64,000 bases of DNA, taken from assembly GCA_022778545.1 (NCBI GenBank), contig JALFDW010000042.1, positions 62,001 to 126,000 on the forward strand, read 5' to 3'. The translations under genes were made by a program, and so were the position numbers. The stretch comes from a bacterium. GTDB lineage: Bacteria > Bacillota > Clostridia > Christensenellales > CAG-138. The notes under the pieces were generated by a model. It saw only the letters and a program-made list of their open reading frames with translations. It was not told the origin of the DNA and did no database searches. Shown piece by piece: positions 54,716 to 62,276 of the stretch. The stretch's first letter is position 1; the number at the start of each line of letters is the position of its first letter.

Positions 54716-55416
54716 ACATTCGGGAAAACTATCTGACGATTCGGGAAAACATGGAACGGGCCGCCGCGGCGGCCGGGCGCAGCGTGGATTCTGTGAAGCT
54801 GATCGCCGTCACAAAGTTTGTGGAGGAAGCACGCATTGCGGAGGCGATTGACTGCGGCGTGACTTCCGTGGGGGAAAACCGCGTGCAGGAGCTTACAGGC
54901 AAGCTGGATTTCTTCCGCGCACGGGGCGTTGAAGTGAATTTGATTGGACAATTGCAGACAAATAAGGTAAAATATATCATAGGGAAGGTCGATACGATCC
55001 AATCCGTTGACCGGCTTGCGCTTGCACAGGAGATCGACCACCTCGCGGTGCGTGCGGGTGTGGTGCAGGATGTGCTCATCGAGGTCAACATCGGCGAAGA
55101 AGCCCAGAAGGGCGGCATTGCGCCGGACGAGCTTCCCGGTTTCTTAGAAATGATTTCCGCCATGAACGGCATCCGTGTGAAGGGACTTATGTGCATCCCG
55201 CCGGCGGTGGGAGAAGACGGGGCGCGCCCCTATTTCGCAAAGATGCGGACGCTGTTCGAAAAGCTTGGCAGCAAAACGCTGCCGAACGTTTCGATGGAAC
55301 AGCTTTCCATGGGCATGAGCGGGGATTATATGGCGGCAATTGCCGAAGGTGCCACGATGATCCGCGTGGGCACGGCTCTGTTTGGGGCAAGGCAGTATAC
55401 CGTCGCGGGGGCGTAA
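54712..55416 (+). CDS. YggS-family PLP homeostasis protein (YlmE)
   Basis: 234 residues, alanine-racemase-like single TIM barrel. LIAVTKFVEEARI carries the PLP lysine (about 37); FIGQLQTNK-like LIGQLQTNKVKYII and MEQLSMGMSGDYMAAIAEGATMIRVGTALFG at the end are diagnostic. It buffers pyridoxal phosphate rather than catalysing a known reaction. Its place before sepF mirrors the Gram-positive dcw-tail cluster ylmE-ylmF. Confidence 0.93.
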   Translation: MNIRENYLTIRENMERAAAAAGRSVDSVKLIAVTKFVEEARIAEAIDCGVTSVGENRVQELTGKLDFFRARGVEVNLIGQLQTNKVKYIIGKVDTIQSVDRLALAQEIDHLAVRAGVVQDVLIEVNIGEEAQKGGIAPDELPGFLEMISAMNGIRVKGLMCIPPAVGEDGARPYFAKMRTLFEKLGSKTLPNVSMEQLSMGMSGDYMAAIAEGATMIRVGTALFGARQYTVAGA

Positions 55417-55498
55417 AAAGAGAACAGCCCTTCGCAAAGCAGGATCAAATGTTATTTCTCCAAGCGCCAATTAAAAAATATTTTTGGAGGAATACAAA

Positions 55499-55951
55499 AT
55501 GGCAGGGTTGTTGAACAAATTTCTCGATTACATCGGAATCGAGGAGACAGACGAAGAGGACGAATACATGGAGGATCTCTACGAGGAAGACTCCAGGGAT
55601 GCCGACAACGTTGTAAGCATCGGCAACCGTGGCCGCAGCAAGACCGCAGCGGCAAACGGCAACGTCGTCAACCTCCCATCGGCGGCGCAGCAGAAGATGA
55701 TCGTCTACCATCCCATCAGCTATGAGGATACACAGAACATCATCGACAATCTGAAGAGCCGCAAGCCTGTGATCGTGAATATGGAGGATCTTGAACTCGA
55801 CTGCGCACAGCGCATCCTCGATTTCATGGCAGGCGCGATTTATGCCCTCAACGGAACAATCTACAAAATCTCGCGCGGGATCTTCGTTGTAGCCCCCACC
55901 AACTATGACGTGATCGGCAACGATGAGAGCGAAAACGACGGCCTCATCTGA
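55499..55951 (+). CDS. sepF: cell division protein SepF
   Basis: 150 residues. N-terminal amphipathic helix (MAGLLNKFLDYIG) that binds membrane, acidic linker, and the SepF core (about 60-145, VIVNMEDLELDCAQRILDFMAGAIYALNG). It tethers FtsZ to the membrane and aligns the Z-ring. TGGAGGAATACAAA upstream; ATG 55499 chosen. The ylmG and ylmH genes common in this cluster are absent, and a DivIVA-domain gene follows after 68 bases. Confidence 0.96.
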   Translation: MAGLLNKFLDYIGIEETDEEDEYMEDLYEEDSRDADNVVSIGNRGRSKTAAANGNVVNLPSAAQQKMIVYHPISYEDTQNIIDNLKSRKPVIVNMEDLELDCAQRILDFMAGAIYALNGTIYKISRGIFVVAPTNYDVIGNDESENDGLI

Positions 55952-56019
55952 GCAAGCGAAAGCAGGCGCCGTATCCGCTCCGGATACGGCGTTTGTATCA
56001 ACCGGAAGGAGTAATTGGC

Positions 56020-56880
56020 ATGATCAAGGCGGAAGAGATCATCAACAAGCAGTTCAGCCGCGCGTTTTGGGGATATGATATCGGCGAGGTAGATGAATTC
56101 CTCGATGATATCGTGCGGTCAAATGAGCGCGCTGAGCAGGAGCTTGAAATTGCACAGCTGCGCATTAAAATGCTCCTTGAAGAGTTGCAGCATTATACCG
56201 GAAAGCAGGAAGAAGCAAAAACCGAACCGGAAACGGCGGAGAACGCGGAAACCGAAAATACGGAAGCGGCAAGCGCAGAAACCGCGGCGGAAAAAAACGG
56301 GGAAACGGCCGCTGAAGAGACGGTGGATGCATTGGAACAGCAGGAAAAGAGCGAGGATGCGGAAGAGGAGGAAACAGATATGGAAGAGATCACGATCCGT
56401 TATGTGAAACCGGAGGATGCCGAACGGGTCACAATGGTGGAAGGAACATGCTTCCCGCCGGCGGAGGCGGCTTCCCGGGAACGGATCGAAGCGCGCATTC
56501 GGGCATTTCCAAAGAACTTCTGGGTCGCGGAAGCGGACGGGTGTGTGGTAGGCTTCATCAACGGCATGGCCTGCGAGCGCCGCACCATTGTGGATGAAAT
56601 GTTTGAAAATGCCGGTATGCATGATGATGCGGGCGCATGGCAGAGTGTAATGAGCATTGCCGTGCTGCCGGAATATCAGAAGCATGGCATTGCGGCCCGC
56701 CTGATGAATACGCTCATCGACGATGCGAAGGCTGCCGGGCGCAAGGGCTGCACGCTGACCTGCAAGGATCGCCTCATCCACTATTATGCAAAATTTGGCT
56801 ATAAGGACGAAGGCGTTTCCGCCTCCGAGCATGGTGGGGCGGTCTGGTACGATATGGTATTGGAGTTCCCGGCATGCTGA
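56020..56880 (+). CDS. DivIVA domain fused to a GNAT acetyltransferase
   Basis: 286 residues. Residues 1-60 are a DivIVA N-terminal domain (QFSRAFWGYDIGEVDEFLDD; F16-W17 replace the usual F17-R18 membrane pair) with a short coiled coil. Residues 61-120 are a low-complexity Glu/Ala/Thr linker. Residues about 123-286 form an AANAT-like GNAT domain with acetyl-CoA motif SIAVLPEYQKHGIAARLM (212-229) and HYYAKFGY. ATG 56020 has GGAAGGAG. The frame is open throughout and codon use is uniform. An AGGAGG at 56366-56371 sits eight bases before an in-frame ATG (56380, Met121), which would give a free 166-residue acetyltransferase. Normal DivIVA has a long coiled coil instead. A pole- or septum-targeted acetyltransferase is inferred. 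Confidence 0.85.
   Translation: MIKAEEIINKQFSRAFWGYDIGEVDEFLDDIVRSNERAEQELEIAQLRIKMLLEELQHYTGKQEEAKTEPETAENAETENTEAASAETAAEKNGETAAEETVDALEQQEKSEDAEEEETDMEEITIRYVKPEDAERVTMVEGTCFPPAEAASRERIEARIRAFPKNFWVAEADGCVVGFINGMACERRTIVDEMFENAGMHDDAGAWQSVMSIAVLPEYQKHGIAARLMNTLIDDAKAAGRKGCTLTCKDRLIHYYAKFGYKDEGVSASEHGGAVWYDMVLEFPAC
56366..56382 (+). promoter_or_regulatory. internal ribosome binding site and start codon in the fusion gene
   Basis: AGGAGG, eight bases, ATG, in frame with and just before the GNAT domain. It is as good as any start signal in the window, but lies in a Glu-rich coding stretch where GAG/GAA codons easily mimic a ribosome site. Confidence 0.5.
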
Positions 56881-57353
56881 TACTGCATGGGATCACCCTG
56901 GAAAACGTTTGGCGCATTGCGCGGTTAAAGGTCACAAAAGCGCAGGAGGATTACGTTGCGTCGAACCTGGAAAGCATTGCGGAAGCCTATGCAACGGAGA
57001 AGAGCGGCGGCATAGCGCTGCCCTTCGGCCTCTATGACGGCGAGGAACCCGTTGGCTTTGTCATGTTCGGTTACGGCGCGCTGGATGGAGAAAATGAGCC
57101 TTCCGTGGCGAAGGATTCCTACTGCATCTGGCGGTTTATGATCGCACAGGAGTACCAGAGAAAAGGCTATGGAAAGCAGGGCATGCAGGTGGCGCTCGAT
57201 TATCTTCGCAGTAGGCCGTGTGGGAATGCGGCGCTTTGCTGGCTTTCCGTTGAACCTGAAAACGAGGTTGCGCGGAAGCTTTATGCTTCGTTTGGCTTTG
57301 TGGAAAACGGCGAAATGTGCGAAGGCGAAACCGTGATGGTGCACCCGCTATAA
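56874..57353 (+). CDS. GNAT acetyltransferase, spermidine/spermine type
   Basis: 159 residues resembling BltD/SpeG-like acetyltransferases. IWRFMIAQEYQRKGYGKQGMQ at about 83-103 is the acetyl-CoA motif, with later YASFGFVENGE. Polyamine substrate is suggested by family resemblance only. Overlaps the DivIVA-GNAT gene by seven bases, so two GNAT enzymes are made in tandem. The mRNA ends at the hairpin near 57394. Confidence 0.82.
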   Translation: MLILHGITLENVWRIARLKVTKAQEDYVASNLESIAEAYATEKSGGIALPFGLYDGEEPVGFVMFGYGALDGENEPSVAKDSYCIWRFMIAQEYQRKGYGKQGMQVALDYLRSRPCGNAALCWLSVEPENEVARKLYASFGFVENGEMCEGETVMVHPL

Positions 57354-57393
57354 AGCAACGATATATTTTAAAAATATAAAATGAGAATCGCAT

Positions 57394-57436
57394 GCTCTTT
57401 CGGGATATGATCTTCCTGAGAGAGCTTTTTCTTTTG
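57394..57436 (+). terminator. probable terminator after the GNAT genes
   Basis: GCTCT-ttc-GGGA and TCCTGAGAGAGC form an imperfect stem, followed by TTTTTCTTTT. Confidence 0.55.
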
Positions 57437-57439
57437 CCT

Positions 57440-57468
57440 GCATTTCATAAAAAACGCAGCCCATGCAA
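57440..57468 (+). promoter_or_regulatory. possible forespore sigma-G/F promoter of spoVA operon
   Basis: GCATT (57440-57444), 17 bp spacer, CATGCAA (57462-57468) partly match the sigma-G pattern (GNATR and CATNNTA). No sigma-A promoter is seen here, and spoVA operons are forespore-expressed in Bacillus. Confidence 0.3.
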
Positions 57469-57505
57469 ACACTACCCGTAAAACCAACCAAGGGAGGAAA
57501 ACACA

Positions 57506-57673
57506 ATGCTCAAGAAGCGGAGATATATGCTCACAGCAGCGATCGTTTTGCTGCTTGTGCTCTTTGGCGTGCTGCTTTACGATTCGCTCAGCGGCCTGCG
57601 CACGAGCCCAAGCGCAAAGGGCACTTTTTTTGTGATGCGGGAGGCGGAACGGCATGAGCGAAACGCCTTATAA
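57506..57673 (+). CDS. small single-helix membrane protein leading the spoVA operon
   Basis: 55 residues: MLKKRRYML, a transmembrane helix (about 9-25, TAAIVLLLVLFGVLLY), and a short outer tail ending ERHERNAL. GGGAGG lies eight bases before ATG. No family recognised. It overlaps the next small gene by 20 bases in another frame, and both precede spoVAC, so it is likely part of the spore operon. Could be a signal-anchored accessory of the DPA channel; unproven. Confidence 0.65.
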   Translation: MLKKRRYMLTAAIVLLLVLFGVLLYDSLSGLRTSPSAKGTFFVMREAERHERNAL

Positions 57674-57785
57674 TAAGCTGCCACGCGTAGATCTGCATGG
57701 CGGCGCGGGAACGGATGGGCCGATGGACCGCGAAACGCGCTACAAAGGCAGCAAGCTGATCCAGAATTCGGACAAGGAGGAATAG
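57654..57785 (+). CDS. 43-residue soluble protein before spoVAC
   Basis: 43 residues, hydrophilic, Gly/Asp/Lys-rich, no signal or membrane helix. GGGAGGCGGAACGGC provides a well-placed ribosome site within the previous gene; the stop TAG is six bases before the spoVAC start. No family recognised. Spacing suggests a genuine coupled gene. It might be a small spore protein or a regulator. Confidence 0.55.
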   Translation: MSETPYNKLPRVDLHGGAGTDGPMDRETRYKGSKLIQNSDKEE

Positions 57786-57791
57786 AACGCA

Positions 57792-58256
57792 ATGGATCAA
57801 AAACAGCGGCAAAAAACAGCGGAGGAACAGCGTTACCAGCAGCGTGTGAACGAGAAAATGCCGCGCAGCAAGACGCTTTCACAATGCGTGCGTGCATTCG
57901 TTGCGGGCGGGCTGATCTGCTGCATCGGGCAGGCGGTGCGTGCCTTTGGCGAAATCACTTTGCAGCTTGATCAGGATGGCGTGGCGGCGCTTACGGCGAT
58001 CGTCATGGTGTTCCTCGGAGCAACGCTCACCGGCCTTGGCGTGTATGACAAGATCGGCACCTGGGCGGGAGCCGGCTCGATCGTGCCGATCACGGGCTTT
58101 GCGAACTCTATCGTTTCTCCGGCAATGGAGTTCAAGCGGGAAGGGCTCATCCTCGGCACGGCGGCGAAAATGTTCACCATCGCGGGGCCGGTGCTCGTTT
58201 ACGGTGTCGGCGCGTCGGTGATCGTGGGGCTGATTACATGCCTTGTGGCAAAATGA
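57792..58256 (+). CDS. spoVAC: stage V sporulation protein AC
   Basis: 154 residues with about four membrane helices (37-57, 66-87, 95-120, 130-153) and GFANSIVSPAMEFKREG in the central loop, which is diagnostic. SpoVAC is the mechanosensitive-type subunit of the inner-membrane channel that moves dipicolinic acid into and out of spores. The 14-base gap to spoVAD makes an operon. Confidence 0.95.
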   Translation: MDQKQRQKTAEEQRYQQRVNEKMPRSKTLSQCVRAFVAGGLICCIGQAVRAFGEITLQLDQDGVAALTAIVMVFLGATLTGLGVYDKIGTWAGAGSIVPITGFANSIVSPAMEFKREGLILGTAAKMFTIAGPVLVYGVGASVIVGLITCLVAK

Positions 58257-58270
58257 GGGAGGGACGCAGG

Positions 58271-59299
58271 ATGCAGAAACGCTTAGGCAGACAGACCGTG
58301 GTGTTTGAAGCACCGCCGCGCATCGCAGCAGGCGCGTCCATCGTGGGCGATGTGGAGGGATCGGGGCCGCTCGGTGGGTATTTTGACTTGATTCTTGAAG
58401 ACGATACCTGGGGGGAAGACAGTTGGGAGAAGGCAGAGCGCAAGATGTTTGAACAGGTCGTGCGCCGTGCGCTTGAGCGCTGCGCCATGCAGCCCTCTGA
58501 AATCGACTTGCTCCTGGGCGGCGATCTTTTGAACCAGATCATTACAGCAAACTTTGCCGCGCGCGAACTGGCGATCCCGTTTCTGGGGCTGTATGGCGCC
58601 TGTTCCACGATGGCGGAATCGCTGCTGCTGGGCAGCATGCTCATTGACGGCGGGTATGCTGGCCACATTGCCTGCGCTGCCACAAGCCATTTCAGCACGG
58701 CAGAGCGGCAGTACCGCTATCCGCTGGAAATGGGAGGGCAGACGCCGCCTACGGCGCAGCGCACGGTGACGGGAGCAGGAGCGAGCCTGCTTGTGGAGCC
58801 GGGATATACGGGCGGGGCGGAGCTTCGCCACATATTCGTGACGGGAGGCACCATTGGCCGTGTGGTGGATCTTGGTATCACGGACGCAAACAATATGGGG
58901 GCTGCGATGGCCCCTGCTGCTGCGGACACGCTTGCGGCACACCTGCGGGAACAGAACCGCAAGGTTTCGGATTATGACATGATCGTGACCGGCGACCTCG
59001 GCAGCTTCGGCAGCGAAATGTTTGCGGAGCTTTGCCGGGACAAGGGGATTGACCTCAGCGACCGCCACCGGGATTGCGGCAACATGATCTTTTTCCCGGA
59101 GCAGAAGGTGGATTGCGGCGGCAGCGGCTGCGGCTGTGCTGCCGTCACGCTGAATGCATACCTGCTTCGGCGCATGGAACAGGGCGACTTTACACGCATG
59201 CTGTTTATGGCAACGGGCGCGCTTATGAGCCCCACAGCAGGCATGCAGGGGGACAGCATCCCAGGCATTGCGCATGCTGTTGTGATCGAAAGAAGGTGA
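58271..59299 (+). CDS. spoVAD: stage V sporulation protein AD
   Basis: 342 residues, thiolase-like fold without membrane helices. Signature regions are PRIAAGASIVGDVEG, ARELAIPFLGLYGACSTM (C about 117) and HFSTAERQYR. SpoVAD binds dipicolinic acid in Bacillus. GAGGGAGGG precedes ATG 58271, selected over an upstream frame inside spoVAC. Between spoVAC and spoVAE, the minimal clostridial order. Confidence 0.96.
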   Translation: MQKRLGRQTVVFEAPPRIAAGASIVGDVEGSGPLGGYFDLILEDDTWGEDSWEKAERKMFEQVVRRALERCAMQPSEIDLLLGGDLLNQIITANFAARELAIPFLGLYGACSTMAESLLLGSMLIDGGYAGHIACAATSHFSTAERQYRYPLEMGGQTPPTAQRTVTGAGASLLVEPGYTGGAELRHIFVTGGTIGRVVDLGITDANNMGAAMAPAAADTLAAHLREQNRKVSDYDMIVTGDLGSFGSEMFAELCRDKGIDLSDRHRDCGNMIFFPEQKVDCGGSGCGCAAVTLNAYLLRRMEQGDFTRMLFMATGALMSPTAGMQGDSIPGIAHAVVIERR

Positions 59300-59304
59300 A
59301 AACA

Positions 59305-59670
59305 ATGGAATGGACGGATTACCTCTGGGCATTTGTGATTGGCGGCACGATCTGCGTTGTGGGTCAGCTGCTTATCAGCCTGACGCGGCTTACGCCCGCG
59401 CGCATTCTCGTCCTGTTCGTGACGCTTGGCGTGGTGCTCACGGCGCTTGGGCTGTATGAGCCGCTTGTGAAGCTTGCGGGCGCCGGGGCGACCGTGCCGC
59501 TCACCGGCTTCGGTTATGCGCTCGGCAAAGGCGCGATGGAAGCGGCGATGGAAAAGGGCGTGATCGGTGCATTCACCGGCGGCATCACGGCAACGGCGGG
59601 CGGCGTTGCGGCAGCCATCCTGTTCGGATACCTCAATGCGGTGCTTTTCACGCCAAAAACAAAGAAATAG
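59305..59670 (+). CDS. spoVAE: stage V sporulation protein AE
   Basis: 121 residues, four membrane helices, similar in sequence to SpoVAC (ICVVGQLL, GAGATVPLTGFGYALGKGAMEA). Third subunit of the DPA channel. AAGGTGAAAACA upstream; only five bases separate it from spoVAD. No spoVAA/AB/AF seen, as usual in Clostridia. Confidence 0.95.
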   Translation: MEWTDYLWAFVIGGTICVVGQLLISLTRLTPARILVLFVTLGVVLTALGLYEPLVKLAGAGATVPLTGFGYALGKGAMEAAMEKGVIGAFTGGITATAGGVAAAILFGYLNAVLFTPKTKK

Positions 59671-59701
59671 CAAACAAATAATATAAAAGTCTATGAAATA
59701 A

Positions 59702-59730
59702 TAGACAAATAAACAAAACGATGCTATAAT
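59702..59730 (+). promoter_or_regulatory. promoter of the DUF2087 regulator
   Basis: TAGACA (59702-59707), 17 bp spacer, TATAAT (59725-59730). Confidence 0.6.
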
Positions 59731-59755
59731 ATGCCTATCAAACGGAAAGGAAGCG

Positions 59756-60523
59756 ATGGGCATGGAAAAGCAGCTTTGGGAATATGAGATCGCGGAGATT
59801 GCAGCGGGCTATGCGCGGGAAGGCGCGGGCTTTTGCTGCCTGCTCTGCGGCGGGAAATATGAAGCGGGCCGCGTCTATGAAATGGGCGGCCTGCTTTATG
59901 ATGCGGAAGGCGCGGTGAAACACCATGTGGCGGAAGCACATGGCACCGCGGCGGATTGGCTTTTGGAGCAGGAGCCCGCGCTCATGGGGCTTACGGAAGT
60001 GCAGCGGCAGATCTTGCAGCATGTTTCGGCAGGCAGGCCGGATGCGGAGATCGCAAAACGGGAAGGCGTTGCGCCTTCCACGGTGCGCAACCACCGTTTC
60101 AAACTGCGGGAAAAGGAGAAACAGGCGGCGCTTTATCTTGCACTCTTGCGCTCGCTTGCGGAAAAGACGGAGAAGGGCATCGGCATGACGGAAGAGGGTG
60201 AATTGGAGGCGGTGCACGCGGCCGCCACCATGGTGGATGATCGCTACGGCATCACCGTGGCGGAACGGGAAAAGACGCTGAAAGTCTATTTTGACGAAAA
60301 CGGCGCGCTCCGCCAGATTCCTGCGCGGGAAAAGAAGAAGATCATCGTTCTGCGCGAAATTATGAAGAACTTTAAGCCGGAGGAAGCGTATTCCGAAAAG
60401 GAGGTCAACCGCGTGCTGGGCCGCATCCATCCGGATCATGCGACCCTCCGGCGGGCCCTCATCGAATATGGCTTCATGGACCGCACGCCGGATGGCAGTG
60501 TATACAGGGCAACGGGAAACTGA
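59756..60523 (+). CDS. DUF2087 helix-turn-helix regulator
   Basis: 255 residues. N-terminal region with a possible zinc site (CCLLCG near 27, HHVAEAH near 59), a LuxR-like HTH at about 80-125 (LTEVQRQILQHVSAGRPDAEIAK...STVRNHRFKL), and the DUF2087 domain at the end (about 175-255, KVYFDENGALRQIPAREKKK, EKEVNRVLGRIHPDHATLRRALIEYGFM). The ligand is unknown. AGGA is close to ATG 59756; Met 3 at 59762 is an alternative. It converges on the kinase gene, with only four bases between stops. Confidence 0.83.
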   Translation: MGMEKQLWEYEIAEIAAGYAREGAGFCCLLCGGKYEAGRVYEMGGLLYDAEGAVKHHVAEAHGTAADWLLEQEPALMGLTEVQRQILQHVSAGRPDAEIAKREGVAPSTVRNHRFKLREKEKQAALYLALLRSLAEKTEKGIGMTEEGELEAVHAAATMVDDRYGITVAEREKTLKVYFDENGALRQIPAREKKKIIVLREIMKNFKPEEAYSEKEVNRVLGRIHPDHATLRRALIEYGFMDRTPDGSVYRATGN

Positions 60524-60527
60524 AACG

Positions 60528-61319
60528 TCAGAAAAGCTCATCGAGCAGAATATAATAGCGGATCTTTTCCCAATCGGGCCGGATACCGAGCGCATCAAAG
60601 AGGATTGCAGCATCGGCGTTTGGGATGAGCTTGCCGCCATAACGGCCGTTCAGGTTGTGGTGCAGGCTGCGATAGCAAAGGGCGATATCCTGATACGCAT
60701 CCGCAATGCCGCTGCGCCCAAGGTCGATAAAACCGGTGATCTTGCCATTCCCGATGAACAGGTTGGGCAGGCAGAAATCCCCATGGGAAAGCACGGGCGT
60801 TTCCTCCGGGCGGTTTACCTTGAGCCAGGTGAGCAGGGCGGAAGGGCTTTTAAAGCCGCCTGCGCCGTAGGTGCCGGGTTCGGTGTCCTCCATGTCGCAA
60901 AGGCCGGCAGCGACGCGGGCTTCCGCAAGGCGCAGCTTTTCTTCCAGCATGGCGCTGTGGGGGCAGGCGGAAACATCCACCCGCCAAAGCATGCGGAGCC
61001 CCTCCGCAAGTAAAGCGGCAAGCGACTGCGGGTTTTGCAGCAGCGGTTCCGCGCAGGCCATTTCCCCCGGCAGGCGCGACATGAGAAGATAATTGCAGCC
61101 GCCTGCCGTTTCTGCGGCGAGAATCTGCGGCACGGGAAGGCGTCCCTGCAGCCAGCGGAGCATCGCATGCTCGCGGTTGGATTCTTCGGAAACAGGCTCG
61201 AACTTTAATACCATATCATCAAAACAAAGCACCGTTGAGCCGGATTTGCCGACGGTGTTTTGCGTATAGGCTTTTCCTCTGATGTGTTCCGCAATGCGCG
61301 GAGGACAGATATGCTTCAT
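60528..61319 (-). CDS. APH(3')-type aminoglycoside phosphotransferase homologue
   Basis: 263 residues, the same length class as APH(3'). Catalytic loop LSHGDFCLPNLFIG with D181, metal site GFIDLGRSGIAD with D199, and the exact C-terminal LLDELF of APH(3') enzymes. The N-lobe has SGSTVLCF and a Lys in LKFEP. It could phosphorylate kanamycin/neomycin-like drugs or a related cellular substrate. No mobile element is adjacent. RBS ATGGAGGGAAC. Minus strand. Confidence 0.87.
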   Translation of the reverse strand: MKHICPPRIAEHIRGKAYTQNTVGKSGSTVLCFDDMVLKFEPVSEESNREHAMLRWLQGRLPVPQILAAETAGGCNYLLMSRLPGEMACAEPLLQNPQSLAALLAEGLRMLWRVDVSACPHSAMLEEKLRLAEARVAAGLCDMEDTEPGTYGAGGFKSPSALLTWLKVNRPEETPVLSHGDFCLPNLFIGNGKITGFIDLGRSGIADAYQDIALCYRSLHHNLNGRYGGKLIPNADAAILFDALGIRPDWEKIRYYILLDELF

Positions 61320-61383
61320 GTTCCCTCCATAAGATCAGGGTAAATCTTTTAAACTCAATCTCGATTCGGTTGGGTGTGCCGCC

Positions 61384-62253
61384 TCAGAACAGCGAAAGCT
61401 GCTCGCCGCCGCGTTTGCTTTCGTAGGTATGCATCCAGGCGAAGATGGCCTCAGGGTCGGAGAGAATCCCATGCTCCGCGCAGGTATCGTGAAACAGGCG
61501 CATCAGCCGCGCGCTGTTCGGGCTTGGTACTTCGTAGCGGAGGCCGTAAGTGCGCTCATATTTTTGGCGCAGGCCGGGGAAGTGCGCATCGAGCTTTTGA
61601 TAAAAATATTCCCGGTTGCCGTCCCGGAGGGTAAGCCCCATGCCGAAGCAGAGTATGCCGCGTACGCCCGCTTCCACACAACAGGACAAAATGCCGCGGA
61701 GGTTTTCCTCCGTGTCGTTCAGAAAGGGAAGGATGGGGGAAAGCCATACCACAGTAGGGATGCCCGCAGCACGGAACTGGAGGAGCGCTTCAAAGCGTTC
61801 ACGCGTCGTGCTTACGTTCGGTTCGAGAATGCGGCAGAGCGCTTCGTCAAACGTTGTGAGCGTCATCTGCACGACACACTTGCTTTTTTCATGAATGCTG
61901 CGTAACAGTTCCATATCCTGCAAAATGCGTGCGGACTTCGTCTGAATGGCAAGGCCGAACCCGTGCCGATCGATGATCGAGAGGCATTGCCGTGTAATGG
62001 CGAGCGTTTCCGGGAAGGGGATGTAAGGGTCGCTCATTGCACCCGTGCCAATCATGCAGGGCTTGCGCTTTGCGCGGAGCGCGGCCAAAAGCAGCTCCGG
62101 CGCATTGATCTTTACTTCAACATCCTCAAATGCGTGATCCATCCCATAGCACAGGCTGCGGGAATCGCAATAGATGCACCCGTGGGTGCATCCGCGAAAA
62201 AGGTTCATTCCATTCTGTGCGGAAAGGATGCCGCGTGCCGCTGTAAAGTGCAT
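61384..62253 (-). CDS. SPL-like radical SAM protein
   Basis: 289 residues. C22, C26 and C29 (CTHGCIYC) bind the cluster. MHFTAARGILSAQNGMNLFRGC, GTGAMSDPYIPFPE and EPNVSTTRERFEAL match the Rv2578c/SplB-related group of uncharacterised radical SAM enzymes. It lacks the family-typical cysteine that quenches the spore photoproduct radical, as far as I can tell. ATG 62253 with AGAAGG is chosen over the upstream ATG at 62289, which overlaps ydcF. Last gene of a minus-strand operon. Confidence 0.85.
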   Translation of the reverse strand: MHFTAARGILSAQNGMNLFRGCTHGCIYCDSRSLCYGMDHAFEDVEVKINAPELLLAALRAKRKPCMIGTGAMSDPYIPFPETLAITRQCLSIIDRHGFGLAIQTKSARILQDMELLRSIHEKSKCVVQMTLTTFDEALCRILEPNVSTTRERFEALLQFRAAGIPTVVWLSPILPFLNDTEENLRGILSCCVEAGVRGILCFGMGLTLRDGNREYFYQKLDAHFPGLRQKYERTYGLRYEVPSPNSARLMRLFHDTCAEHGILSDPEAIFAWMHTYESKRGGEQLSLF

Positions 62254-62276
62254 GGCGTGCCTTCTTTCAAGTGGTG

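Noticed and set aside
56020..56880. Frameshift or two separate genes instead of a DivIVA-GNAT fusion
   Set aside because: There is no stop between the domains, the linker has consistent acidic composition and codon use, and no slippery run is seen; internal translation remains possible and is reported.
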